Assembly: GCA_963082875.1 (NCBI GenBank)
Contig: OY720100.1
Span: forward strand, 16,888,591-16,952,590
From: Corella eumyota
Lineage: Eukaryota; Chordata; Ascidiacea; Phlebobranchia; Corellidae
DNA: 64,000 nucleotides
Reading direction: 5' to 3'
Each line of letters begins with the position of its first letter. The stretch's first letter is position 1. The notes beneath the pieces were generated by a model. It was given only the letters and a program-made list of their open reading frames with translations. It was not told the origin of the DNA and did not search any database. Position numbers and translations under genes: made by a program. Below are positions 24,541-35,901 of the stretch, one piece after another.

Positions 24541-27500
24541 GTTACGTCAAGGCACATCTAATAGAATATTTAAATTTGAGTTTTGAAAATTTGTTAAATA
24601 TTAATAAATTTGTCATAACTGTATCAATTATTAATTGTTTTTGCTAATTTTTTTAAAATACTTTGTTTAGACTAATTGGGTTGTAATGGTATTACTTAAA
24701 TTCGATTTAAAATTTTCAACTTTTTCGCAATTTTTTTTTCATATTCCCAAAATGAGGTTAAGTGGGGGGCGCTAGAGGCAATATAAAAAATACCTCTAAT
24801 TTTTGTTTTATTGAATATTTTCGTGAAATGTTTTATCTTGAATGTTAGTTAGGTCAAGGCACATCTAATAAAATATTAAATTTTGAGTTTTGAAAATTTG
24901 TTAAATATTAATAAATTTGTCATAACTTTATTAATAATCAATATTTTTTGCTAATTTTTTTAAAATACGTTGTTTAGACTAATTGGGTTGTAATGGTATT
25001 ACACAAATTCGATTTAAAATTTTCAACTTTTTTGCAAATTTTTTTTGATAATACCAAAATGAGGTTAAGTGGGGGCGCTAGAGGCAATATAAAAAATAGC
25101 TCTAATTTTTGTTTTATTGAATATTTTCGTGAAATGTTTTATCTTGAATGTTAGTTAGGTCAAGGCACATCTAATAAAATATTTAAATTTGAGTTTTGAA
25201 AATTTGTTAAATATTAATAAATTTGTCATAACTTTATTAATTATCAATATTTTTTGCTAATTTTTTTAAAATACGTTGTTTAGACTAATTGGGTTGTAAT
25301 GGTATTACTTAAATTTGATTTAAAATTTTCAACTTTTTCGCAATTTTTTTTCATATTTCCAAAATGAGGTTAAGTGGGTGACGCTAGAGGCAATATAAAA
25401 AATACCTCTAATTTTTGTTTTATTAAATATTTTCGTGAAATGTTTTATCTTGAATGTTAATTAGGTCAAGGCACATCTAATAATATATTTAAATTTGAGT
25501 TTTGAAAATTTGTTAAATATTAATAAATTTGTCATAACTTTATTAATTATTAATATTTTTTGCTAATTTTTTTTAAATACGTTGTTTAGACTAATTGGGT
25601 TGTAATGGTATTACTCAAATTCGATTTAAAATTTTCAACTTTTTTGCAAATTTTTTTTGATAATACCAAAATGAGGTTAAGTGGGGGCGCTAGAGGCAAT
25701 ATAAAAAATACCTCTAATTTTTGTTTTATTGAATATTTTCGTGAAATGTTTTATCTTGAATGTTAGTTAGGTCAAGGCACATCTAATAAAATATTTAAAT
25801 TTGAGTTTTGAAAATTTGTTAAATATTAATAAATTTGTCATAACTTTATCAATTATTAATATTTTTTGCTATTTTTTTTAAAATACGTTGTTTAGACTAA
25901 TTGAGTTGTAATGGTATTATTTAAATTTGATTTAAAATTTTCAACTTCTTCGCAATTTTTTTTTCATATTTCCAAAATGAGGTTAAGTGGGGGGCGCTAG
26001 AGGCAATATAAAAAATACCTCTAATTTTTGTTTTATTGAATATTTTCGTGAAATGTTTTATCTTGAATGTTAATTAGGTCAAGGCACATCTAATAAAATA
26101 TTTAAATTTAAGTTTTGAAAATTTGTTAAATATTAATAAATTTGTCATAACTTTATTAATTATTAATGTTTTTTGCTAATTTTTTTAAATACGTTGTTTA
26201 GACTAATTGGGTTGTAATGGTATTACTTAAATTCGATTTAAAATTTTCAACTTTTTTGCAAATTTTTTTTCATAATACCAAAATGAGGTTAAGTGGGGGC
26301 GCTAGAGGCAATATAAAAAATACCTCTAATTTTTGTTTTATTGAATATTTTCGTGAAATGTTTTATCTTGAATGTTAGTTACGTCAAGGCACATCTAATA
26401 GAATATTTAAATTTGAGTTTTGAAAATTTGTTAAATATTAATAAATTTGTCATAACTGTATCAATTATTAATTGTTTTTGCTAATTTTTTTAAAATACTT
26501 TGTTTAGACTAATTGGGTTGTAATGGTATTACTTAAATTCGATTTAAAATTTTCAACTTTTTCGCAATTTTTTTTTCATATTCCCAAAATGAGGTTAAGT
26601 GGGGGGCGCTAGAGGCAATATAAAAAATACCTCTAATTTTTGTTTTATTGAATATTTTCGTGAAATGTTTTATCTTGAATGTTAGTTAGGTCAAGGCACA
26701 TCTAATAAAATATTAAATTTTGAGTTTTGAAAATTTGTTAAATATTAATAAATTTGTCATAACTTTATTAATAATCAATATTTTTTGCTAATTTTTTTAA
26801 AATACGTTGTTTAGACTAATTGGGTTGTAATGGTATTACACAAATTCGATTTAAAATTTTCAACTTTTTTGCAAATTTTTTTTGATAATACCAAAATGAG
26901 GTTAAGTGGGGGCGCTAGAGGCAATATAAAAAATAGCTCTAATTTTTGTTTTATTGAATATTTTCGTGAAATGTTTTATCTTGAATGTTAGTTAGGTCAA
27001 GGCACATCTAATAAAATATTTAAATTTGAGTTTTGAAAATTTGTTAAATATTAATAAATTTGTCATAACTTTATTAATTATCAATATTTTTTGCTAATTT
27101 TTTTAAAATACGTTGTTTAGACTAATTGGGTTGTAATGGTATTACTTAAATTTGATTTAAAATTTTCAACTTTTTCGCAATTTTTTTTCATATTTCCAAA
27201 ATGAGGTTAAGTGGGTGACGCTAGAGGCAATATAAAAAATACCTCTAATTTTTGTTTTATTAAATATTTTCGTGAAATGTTTTATCTTGAATGTTAATTA
27301 GGTCAAGGCACATCTAATAATATATTTAAATTTGAGTTTTGAAAATTTGTTAAATATTAATAAATTTGTCATAACTTTATTAATTATTAATATTTTTTGC
27401 TAATTTTTTTTAAATACGTTGTTTAGACTAATTGGGTTGTAATGGTATTACTCAAATTCGATTTAAAATTTTCAACTTTTTTGCAAATTTTTTTTGATAA

Positions 27501-28214
27501 TACCAAAATGAGGTTAAGTGGGGGCGCTAGAGGCAATATAAAAAATACCTCTAATTTTTGTTTTATTGAATATTTTCGTGAAATGTTTTATCTTGAATGT
27601 TAGTTAGGTCAAGGCACATCTAATAAAATATTTAAATTTGAGTTTTGAAAATTTGTTAAATATTAATAAATTTGTCATAACTTTATCAATTATTAATATT
27701 TTTTGCTATTTTTTTTAAAATACGTTGTTTAGACTAATTGAGTTGTAATGGTATTATTTAAATTTGATTTAAAATTTTCAACTTCTTCGCAATTTTTTTT
27801 TCATATTTCCAAAATGAGGTTAAGTGGGGGGCGCTAGAGGCAATATAAAAAATACCTCTAATTTTTGTTTTATTGAATATTTTCGTGAAATGTTTTATCT
27901 TGAATGTTAATTAGGTCAAGGCACATCTAATAAAATATTTAAATTTAAGTTTTGAAAATTTGTTAAATATTAATAAATTTGTCATAACTTTATTAATTAT
28001 TAATGTTTTTTGCTAATTTTTTTAAATACGTTGTTTAGACTAATTGGGTTGTAATGGTATTACTTAAATTCGATTTAAAATTTTCAACTTTTTTGCAAAT
28101 TTTTTTTCATAATACCAAAATGAGGTTAAGTGGGGGCGCTAGAGGCAATATAAAAAATACCTCTAATTTTTGTTTTATTGAATATTTTCGTGAAATGTTT
28201 TATCTTGAATGTTA
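24541..28214. repeat. Higher-order duplication: 6-monomer block in tandem (period 1837 bp)
   Basis: 24541-26377 and 26378-28214 match through private variants: GTTACGTCAAGG, ATAGAATATT, ACTTTGTTTAG, TTACACAAATTCG, AATAGCTCT and TTGAGTTGTAATGG. A looser relative of the same variant order continues to about 30200. These are probably the youngest amplifications in the array. Confidence 0.85.
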
Positions 28215-31200
28215 GTTAGGTCAAGGCACATCTAATAAAATATTTAAATTTGAGTTTTGAAAATTTGTTAAATATTAATAAATTTGTCATAACTTTATTA
28301 ATTATCAATATTTTTTGCTAATTGTTTTTAAATACGTTGTTTAGACTAATTGGGTTGTAATGGTATTACTTAAATTCGATTTAAAATTTTCAACTTTTTG
28401 GCAAATTTTTTTTCATAATACCAAAATGAGGTTAAGTGGGGGCGCTAGAGGCAATATAAAAAATACCTCTAATTTTTGTTTTATTGAATATTTTCGTGAA
28501 ATGTTTTATCTTGAATGTTAGTTAGGTCAAGGCACATCTAATAAAATATTTAAATTTGAGTTTTGAAAATTTGTTAAATATTAATAAATTTGTCATAACT
28601 GTATCAATTATTAATTGTTTTTGCTAATTTTTTTAAAATACGTTGTTTAGACTAATTGGGTTGTAATGGTATTACTTAAATTCGATTTAAAATTTTCAAC
28701 TTTTTCGCAATTTTTTTTTCATATTCCCAAAATGAGGTTAAGTGGGGGGCGCTAGAGGCAATATAAAAAATACCTCTAATTTTTGTTTTATTGAATATTT
28801 TCGTGAAATGTTTTATCTTGAATGTTAGTTAGGTCAAGGCACATCTAATAAAATATTTAAATTTGAGTTTTGAAAATTTGTTAAATATTAATAAATTTGT
28901 CATAACTTTATTAATAATCAATATTTTTTGCTAATTTTTTTTAAATACGTTGTTTAGACTAATTGGGTTGTAATGGTATTACTCAAATTCGATTTAAAAT
29001 TTTCAACTTTTTTGCAAATTTTTTTTGATAATACCAAAATGAGGTTAAGTGGGGGCGCTAGAGGCAATATAAAAAATAGCTCTAATTTTTGTTTTATTGA
29101 ATATTTTCGTGAAATGTTTCATCTTGAATGTTAGTTAGGTCAAGGCACATCTAATAAAATATTTAAATTTGAGTTTTGAAAATTTGTTAAATATTAATAA
29201 ATTTGTCATAACTTTATCAATTATTAATATTTTTTGCTAATTTTTTTAAAATACGTTGTTTAGACTAATTGGGTTGTAATGGTATTACTTAAATTTGATT
29301 TAAAATTTTCAACTTTTTCGCAATTTTTTTTCATATTTTCAAAATGAGGTTAAGTGGGTGACGCTAGAGGCAATATAAAAAATACCTCTAATTTTTGTTT
29401 TATTAAATATTTTCGTGAAATGTTTTATCTTGAATGTTAATTAGGTCAAGGCACATCTAATAATATATTTAAATTTAAGTTTTGAAAATTTGTTAAATAT
29501 TAATAAATTTGTCATAACTTTATTAATTATTAATATTTTTTGCTAATTTTTTTTAAATACGTTGTTTAGACTAATTGGGTTGTAATGGTATTACTCAAAT
29601 TCGATTTAAAATTTTCAACTTTTTTGCAAATTTTTTTTGATAATACCAAAATGAGGTTAAGTGGGGGCGCTAGAGGCAATATAAAAAATACCTCTAATTT
29701 TTGTTTTATTGAATATTTTCGTGAAATGTTTTATCTTGAATGTTAGTTAGGTCAAGGCACATCTAATAAAATATTTAAATTTGAGTTTTGAAAATTTGTT
29801 AAATATTAATAAATTTGTCATAACTTTATCAATTATTAATATATTTTGCTATTTTTTTTAAAATACGTTGTTTAGACTAATTGAGTTGTAATGGTATTAT
29901 TTAAATTCGATTTAAAATTTTCAACTTCTTTGCAATTTTTTTTTCATATTTCCAAAATGAGGTTAAGTGGGGGGCGCTAGAGGCAATATTAAAAATACCT
30001 CTAATTTTTGTTTTATTGAATATTTTCGTGAAATGTTTTATCTTGAATGTTAATTAGGTCAAGGCACATCTAATAAAATATTTAAATTTAAGTTTTGAAA
30101 ATTTGTTAAATATTAATAAATTTGTCATAACTTTATTAATTATTAATGTTTTTTGCTAATTTTTTTAAATACGTTGTTTAGACTAATTGGGTTGTAATGG
30201 TATTACTTAAATTCGATTTAAAATTTTCAACTTTTTTGCAAATTTTTTTTCATAATACCAAAATGAGGTTAAGTGGGGGCGCTAGAGGCAATATAAAAAA
30301 TACCTCTAATTTTTGTTTTATTGAATATTTTCGTGAAATGTTTTATCTTGAATGTTAGTTAGGTCAAGGCACATCTAATAAAATATTTAAATTTGAGTTT
30401 TGAAAATTTGTTAAATATTAATAAATTTGTCATAACTGTATCAATTATTAATATTTTTTGCTAATTTTTTTAAAATACGTTGTTTAGACTAATTGGGTTG
30501 TAATGGTATTACTTAAATTCGATTTAAAATTGTCAACTTTTTTGCAAATTTTTTTTCATAATACCAAAATGAGGTTAAGTGGGGGCGCTAGAGGCAATAT
30601 AAAAAATACCTCTAATTTTTGTTTTATTGAATATTTTCGTGAAATGTTTTATCTTGAATGTTAGTTAGGTCAAGGCACATCTAATAAAATATTTAAATTT
30701 GAGTTTTGAAAATTTGTTAAATATTAATAAATTTGTCATAACTGTATCAATTATTAATATCTTTTGCTAATTTTTTTAAAATACGTTGTTTAGACTAATT
30801 GGGTTGTAATGGTATTACTTAAATTCGATTTAAAATTTTCAACTTTTTCGCAATTTTTTTTTCATATTCCCAAAATGAGGTTAAGTGGGGGGCGCTAGAG
30901 GCAATATAAAAAATACCTCTAATTTTTGTTTTATTGAATATTTTCGTGAAATGTTTTATCTTGAATGTTAGTTAGGTCGTGGCACATCTAATAAAGTATT
31001 TAAATTTAAGTTTTGAAAATTTGTTAAATATTAATAAATTTGTCATAACTTTATTAATTATTAATATTTTTTGCTAATTTTTTTTAAATACGTTGTTTAG
31101 ACTAATTGGGTTGTAATGGTATTACTTAAATTCGATTTAAAATTTTCAACTTTTTTGCAAATTTTTTTTCATAATACCAAAATGAGGTTAAGTGGGGGCG

Positions 31201-32224
31201 CTAGAGGCAATATAAAAAATACCTCTAATTTTTGTTTTATTGATTATTTTCGTGAAATGTTTTATCTTGAATGTTAGTTAGGTCAAGGCACATCTAATAA
31301 AATATTTAAATTTGAGTTTTGAAAATTTGTTAAATATTAATAAATTTGTCATAACTTTATCAATTATTAATATTTTTTGCTAATTTTTTTAAAATACGTT
31401 GTTTAGACTAATTGAGTTGTAATGGTATTATTTAAATTCGATTTAAAATTTTTAACTTCTTCGCAATTTTTTTTTCATATTCCCAAAATGAGGTTAAGTG
31501 GGGGGCGCTAGAGGCAATATAAAAAATACCTCTAATTTTTGTTTTATTGAATATTTTCGTGAAATGTTTTATCTTGAATGTTAATTAGGTCAAGGCACAT
31601 CTAATAAAATATTTAAATTTAAGTTTTGAAAATTTGTTAAATATTAATAAATTTGTCATAACTTTATTAATTATTAATGTTTTTTGCTAATTTTTTGAAA
31701 ATACGTTGTTTAGACTAATTGGGTTGTAATGATATTACTTAAATTCGATTTAAAATTTTCAACTCTTTTGCAAATTTTTTTTCATAATACCAAAATAAGG
31801 TTAAGTGGGGGCGCTAGAGGCAATATAAAAAATACCTCTAATTTTTGTTTTATTGAATATTTTCGTGAAATGTTTTATCTTGAATGTTAGTTAGGTCAAG
31901 GCACATCTAATAAAATATTTAAATTTGAGTTTTGAAAATTTGTTAAATATTAATAAATTTGTCATAACTTTATCAATTATTAATATTTTTTGCTAATTTT
32001 TTTAAAATACGTTGTTTAGACTAATTGGGTTGTAATAGTATTACTTAAATTTGATTTAAAATTTTCAACTTTTTTTATTTTTTTCGTGAAATGTTTTATC
32101 TTGAATGTTAATTAGGTCAAGGCACATCTAATAAAATATTTAAATTTAAGTTTTGAAAATTCGTAAAATATTAATAAATTCGTCATAAGTTAATATGTTA
32201 GAAATACGTTGTTTAAACTAATCT

Positions 32225-32814
32225 TTGAAGAATTTACAAAAAATTATCAAACAAATAAAATAAAGTTGAATCATACAATTTAAAAATAATTGTCATTAAA
32301 AATAAAATGAAAAGTTTCAAATAATTCCATCTGTTGCTAATATTGGGTTTCTTTGTTGATAATCCAAATATTCTCGTTTTAAAGCAGCACACCTAAAACA
32401 TTTAACAAATATTTAAGTAAACTTATATTAATTATTGGAAAAAGCTTTTGCACAGTATTAAAGTAATTGTTTAAAGGTATTGTAAGTGAGACAAGATGTC
32501 TCGAAACTATCACCTGCCAAAAAGCTTTTATAAAAACTAGTAAATTGGAGTAATTAATATTAAAAAATTTTAGCAAGATTTTTAGTAAAATTTTAAAAGT
32601 AGCAATTTTTAATTTTTTTAATTTACTTTTATGATCATTTAAAATATTTAAATAATTAGGTCACAATTAATAGAAATAATGTAAATATAAAGATTATAGT
32701 AGCCGGACTGAGACCATTTTTTCAATTAGTTTTGGGGAAAATAATAAGGTCATGTATAAATTATTTTATACTAAAATCTAATCTTATGACCAGTTAACAA
32801 TACGATCAAATTTT
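32225..32814 (-). other. Spacer and probable 3' UTR of IGSF9
   Basis: This stretch runs from the satellite edge to the IGSF9 stop codon. It has no conserved coding exon. On the minus strand there is no AATAAA; ATTAAA variants lie at 32617-32622 and 32608-32613. Transcript end unknown. Confidence 0.4.
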
Positions 32815-35800
32815 CTACCTTCGTTCTATGCTTTCCTTCGAATAATTTACATCGTTAGACGACGTTAAACTATTAGTGGGTGACAAAACTTGTTGATTTG
32901 GCGTATTCTCTAGCTGGCTGGTAGTAGGCGGATGGGGTGGTTCTGCTTGTACATTTAACTTCTGAAGTTGTGTTAATAAATCCTAAACACAGACAATAAC
33001 TTGTGATCAGAAATTAATTATTACTGGTTACGTGGCGCAAGTGGTTATAGGCATTATAAATTTTCGCACACTGCTCTAAGTCAATTAAGTAAATACGGAA
33101 AGATTAAATAACGGTCGATATGTCTAAAAAACAGTCGTTAGCTCATTTGTATTATCTCTATCTAAATACAGTTTACAAAACTAAAATTAAACCTTTTAAC
33201 ATTACGAATAGACACAACTTTAAATTTAAATATGTAAAATTCATATCTTACTGACCTTAGATACTGGCCCTGTACGTTTACAGGATTCAAAATTCTTCAA
33301 AGCTTCCAATATTTCACATTCCATCGCAAATTCTGAATCCCATTCGTATTTTTCGTCAACTGATGAAGCATCTTTTCGTGATCTAAAAGGTTAGAAAAAA
33401 TTCTGTTTAATCAGTTAGGACACAATTTATTTATGAATACTACAAAGTCATGAATATGTTATGGCCATGTTATAGCTTAAAGAATTTTAAATCACTAATT
33501 TGGTTTTTTATGGGTAAGTAATGCATTATTAAGCAGAACTCTAATTCAAAAAGTTTAATGGATTTAAAAAATATTATCAGTAAAATTTGTAATTTTTCGA
33601 GAATTCATAATCATTATTTTCTTACCTCGACTCAGTAGATGACGCACTACTATCTCTTACACCAGGTGGCGCTAAAAACAAGCGCACGTGATTGGATGAG
33701 CCGAGAACCACGTGACTTGATGTAAATACGTCATGGCTATCATGATTATTGTTAATGTTGTTAGTTGGTGGCGCGTGATGATTAAATGATGACGTAATAG
33801 GGTCATACCCGCTGACGTATGGGAAGCTGTCACAGGGTCGATCTTTTGTGACGTCATGAAATTTGGGTTGTTTTGAGAAAGCTAATTCATCATCAGGTTC
33901 TAAAAACATAATTAATTAAAAGTAAGTTAAGTTTGATTTCTACCAAAAAATTTAATATCACGTAAACAAAAAGATTACGTCACCACCTTTAAAATGTGAC
34001 GTCACTAATTACCTTTTGTCGATAAAACAAGATTGCTTCCTTTACAACTAATTTTTCTCACTGTACTTGCACTCCCGGATGTAAAACTAAACTCGGTGTC
34101 AGATTTGGGGATTCCCAGAATTTCTTCTGACATTGAGCGTCTGGAGAGCGATTTAAGTGTTTTTGACGACTTTGGATCGAATAGTGACGTCATGGACGTC
34201 GAATGTGACGTCAATATTTTCTTAAAGGCAACCGGTTTAATTGGTAATAAGTTTGGCCTTAACTTTTTGTTGTGTCGATCTAAACTCATAACTCGGGTCA
34301 AATTGTTGGGAATTTTCTTTCCGCTAGACGGTGCGTTAGAGCACTGCAATGAGGACAAAGTGGTTTGCTTTCTTCCAAGCGAGCCGTGGTTACAGGAGCT
34401 ATGCGAAGGTCTTTCAACCCATTGTTGCGAACCTGATGCGCATTGTTGGTTAACACATTGTTTCAACAATGGAGCACATTGTTGGTTAACACATTGTTTT
34501 ATTAATGGCGCACATTGTTGGTTAACACATTGTTTTAACAATGGGGCGCATTGTTGTTTTGTTGGAAGATTACTGATACTTGCTCGGGGTGATAAATGAT
34601 AATGCCCCCCTGGCAGATTGGCATGTGCGTGGTACTTTCCCCTTGGTGGGTTAGCGGGGGTCGGGTTATAAGAAGACATTGGGCCATCGAGGGATCGAAA
34701 TCCGGCTCCGGTTTCACTTCGGGGAGTTTCCGGAAGGGAAATACCCAGATCTTTTAAATAAACGTATTCAGCTGTTGCAGAAGACGCTATGTAACTGTCA
34801 CGTGGTTGCGTTGCTAAGTAACTCATATCACGTGACTCTCGTCGGTTGGTCGTTTGGTAAAAACAAGGCGAGCTGACGTCATCGCGCACCGACAATGACG
34901 TGGAGCGATATGATTGGTCGGAAGGAACGTAACGAACTTCGATATCGCTTTGAGAACAATCGATCTCACACGTGGGACTTCCCCATTCGGCCTCTTCGTT
35001 TATGACCTCATATTGATCGATTAATCTTCGCGCTCTGTCGTCGGGTAAAAACGATTCGCTCATTGGTCGAATTCCTCGCTGAACTTTTGGACGCATTGTT
35101 ACGTCATGGTTACAATGATGTAATGACGTCACGGGGCCAACATGGAATTTTCCATCGGAGGAGCGAACGATCGGAGCGATTGGACGAGTTTTGCCTAAAA
35201 ACAAAAAAAAATTAATCATTTTAAAAAATATATCATGACGTCATTTTTATCAACATGACGTCATTTTAAAAAATATATCATGACGTCATTTTTATCAATG
35301 TAACACCATTTATTATTACCACGACGTCAACATGACGTCATTTTTTTTTAATTAAAGTAACGTCATTTTTTTAACATGACGTCATTTTTAGTAACATGAC
35401 GTCATTTTATTAACATGACGTCAATTTAACAACATGACGTAATTTTTATAAATATGACGTCATTTCAATCAATATAATGACGTCATTGTTTTTAAAACAC
35501 ACCTTTTTCCGAACAAAATAATTAATCGATTTACCTTGTGACAAACTTTTTGATCTTTTTAGGTTGGGGTCGTTCAAAAAACTTTTCGGTTTCTTCAAAC
35601 GAAATTTGTTCCACACGTGATTTCCGGTCGGCTTTGTTACGTCACATTTCCCTTCTTGTTTCGTGAATGTAACTGGGTCGGAATAAATAAGGTTATTTGT
35701 TTAGATTCTAGAACACATTTTCTTAACAAATAAAAACAGAATCTGAGACTTTTTATTTTTATCAAATTTAATTAAAAAAAAAATTATAAATATTTAAAAA

Positions 35801-35901
35801 TTTAAAAATTACCTTGTAGCTCCTTGACGTCATCACCAGCTTCATGACGTAACGGTGAATCGAATGACGCACTTTTCTTGAATTTTCGATTCACAAGAAA
35901 A
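32815..35901 (-). CDS. IGSF9: IGSF9 cytoplasmic tail exons
   Basis: Six exons: 35813-35901, 35535-35672, 34013-35194, 33626-33899, 33256-33382, 32815-32982. They encode a long disordered Ser/Pro/Asn-rich tail. Conserved islands are KTRPIAPIVRSSDGKFHVGP at the start of the large exon and SSVDEKYEWDSEF then AMECEILEAL near the end. The latter matches the vertebrate SVDENYEWDSEF...MELLETL motif. The tail also carries Ser-rich basic sites such as KSFL, SKSLS and RRSMSEEIL, plausible phosphorylation sites (inference). Confidence 0.88.

Larger units (their letters stand above)
8903..32224. repeat. 306-bp satellite array, about 76 monomers
   Basis: One head-to-tail array fills 23.3 kb. Unit length is about 306 bp, from exact offsets between variant copies: 1531 (5 units), 1837 (6), 5201 (17), 5819 (19). 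Each AT-rich monomer has one GC-rich segment, GAGGTTAAGTGGGGGCGC, with a variable G run, then a short hairpin TAGAGG...CCTCTA about 14 bases apart. The plus strand is T-rich, with runs such as CTAATTTTTTT. Central monomers are nearly identical. The first (from 8903) and last (32070-32224) are truncated and diverged, as unequal exchange predicts. Only chance ORFs occur. The array lies between the 3' ends of two convergent genes. Confidence 0.97.

Noticed and set aside
8903-32224. CRISPR-like or gene-array reading of the 306-bp repeats
   Set aside because: Units are contiguous with no unique spacers and no conserved frame; this is a plain satellite in a eukaryotic genome.
32815-32817. Splice donor GTAGAA overlapping the IGSF9 stop codon
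   Set aside because: CGA AGG TAG ends the frame naturally, and no matching downstream exon with C-terminal homology was found before the satellite.
33030-33090. tRNA-like GTGGCGCAAGTGGTTATAGGC
   Set aside because: An A-box-like stretch without a convincing B box; too little to call an element.
34033-34599. 188-codon plus-strand ORF
   Set aside because: It is antisense to the large IGSF9 cytoplasmic exon. Its repeats are the reverse of the QQCAPLLKQCVN units, and the minus-strand reading matches a known family.
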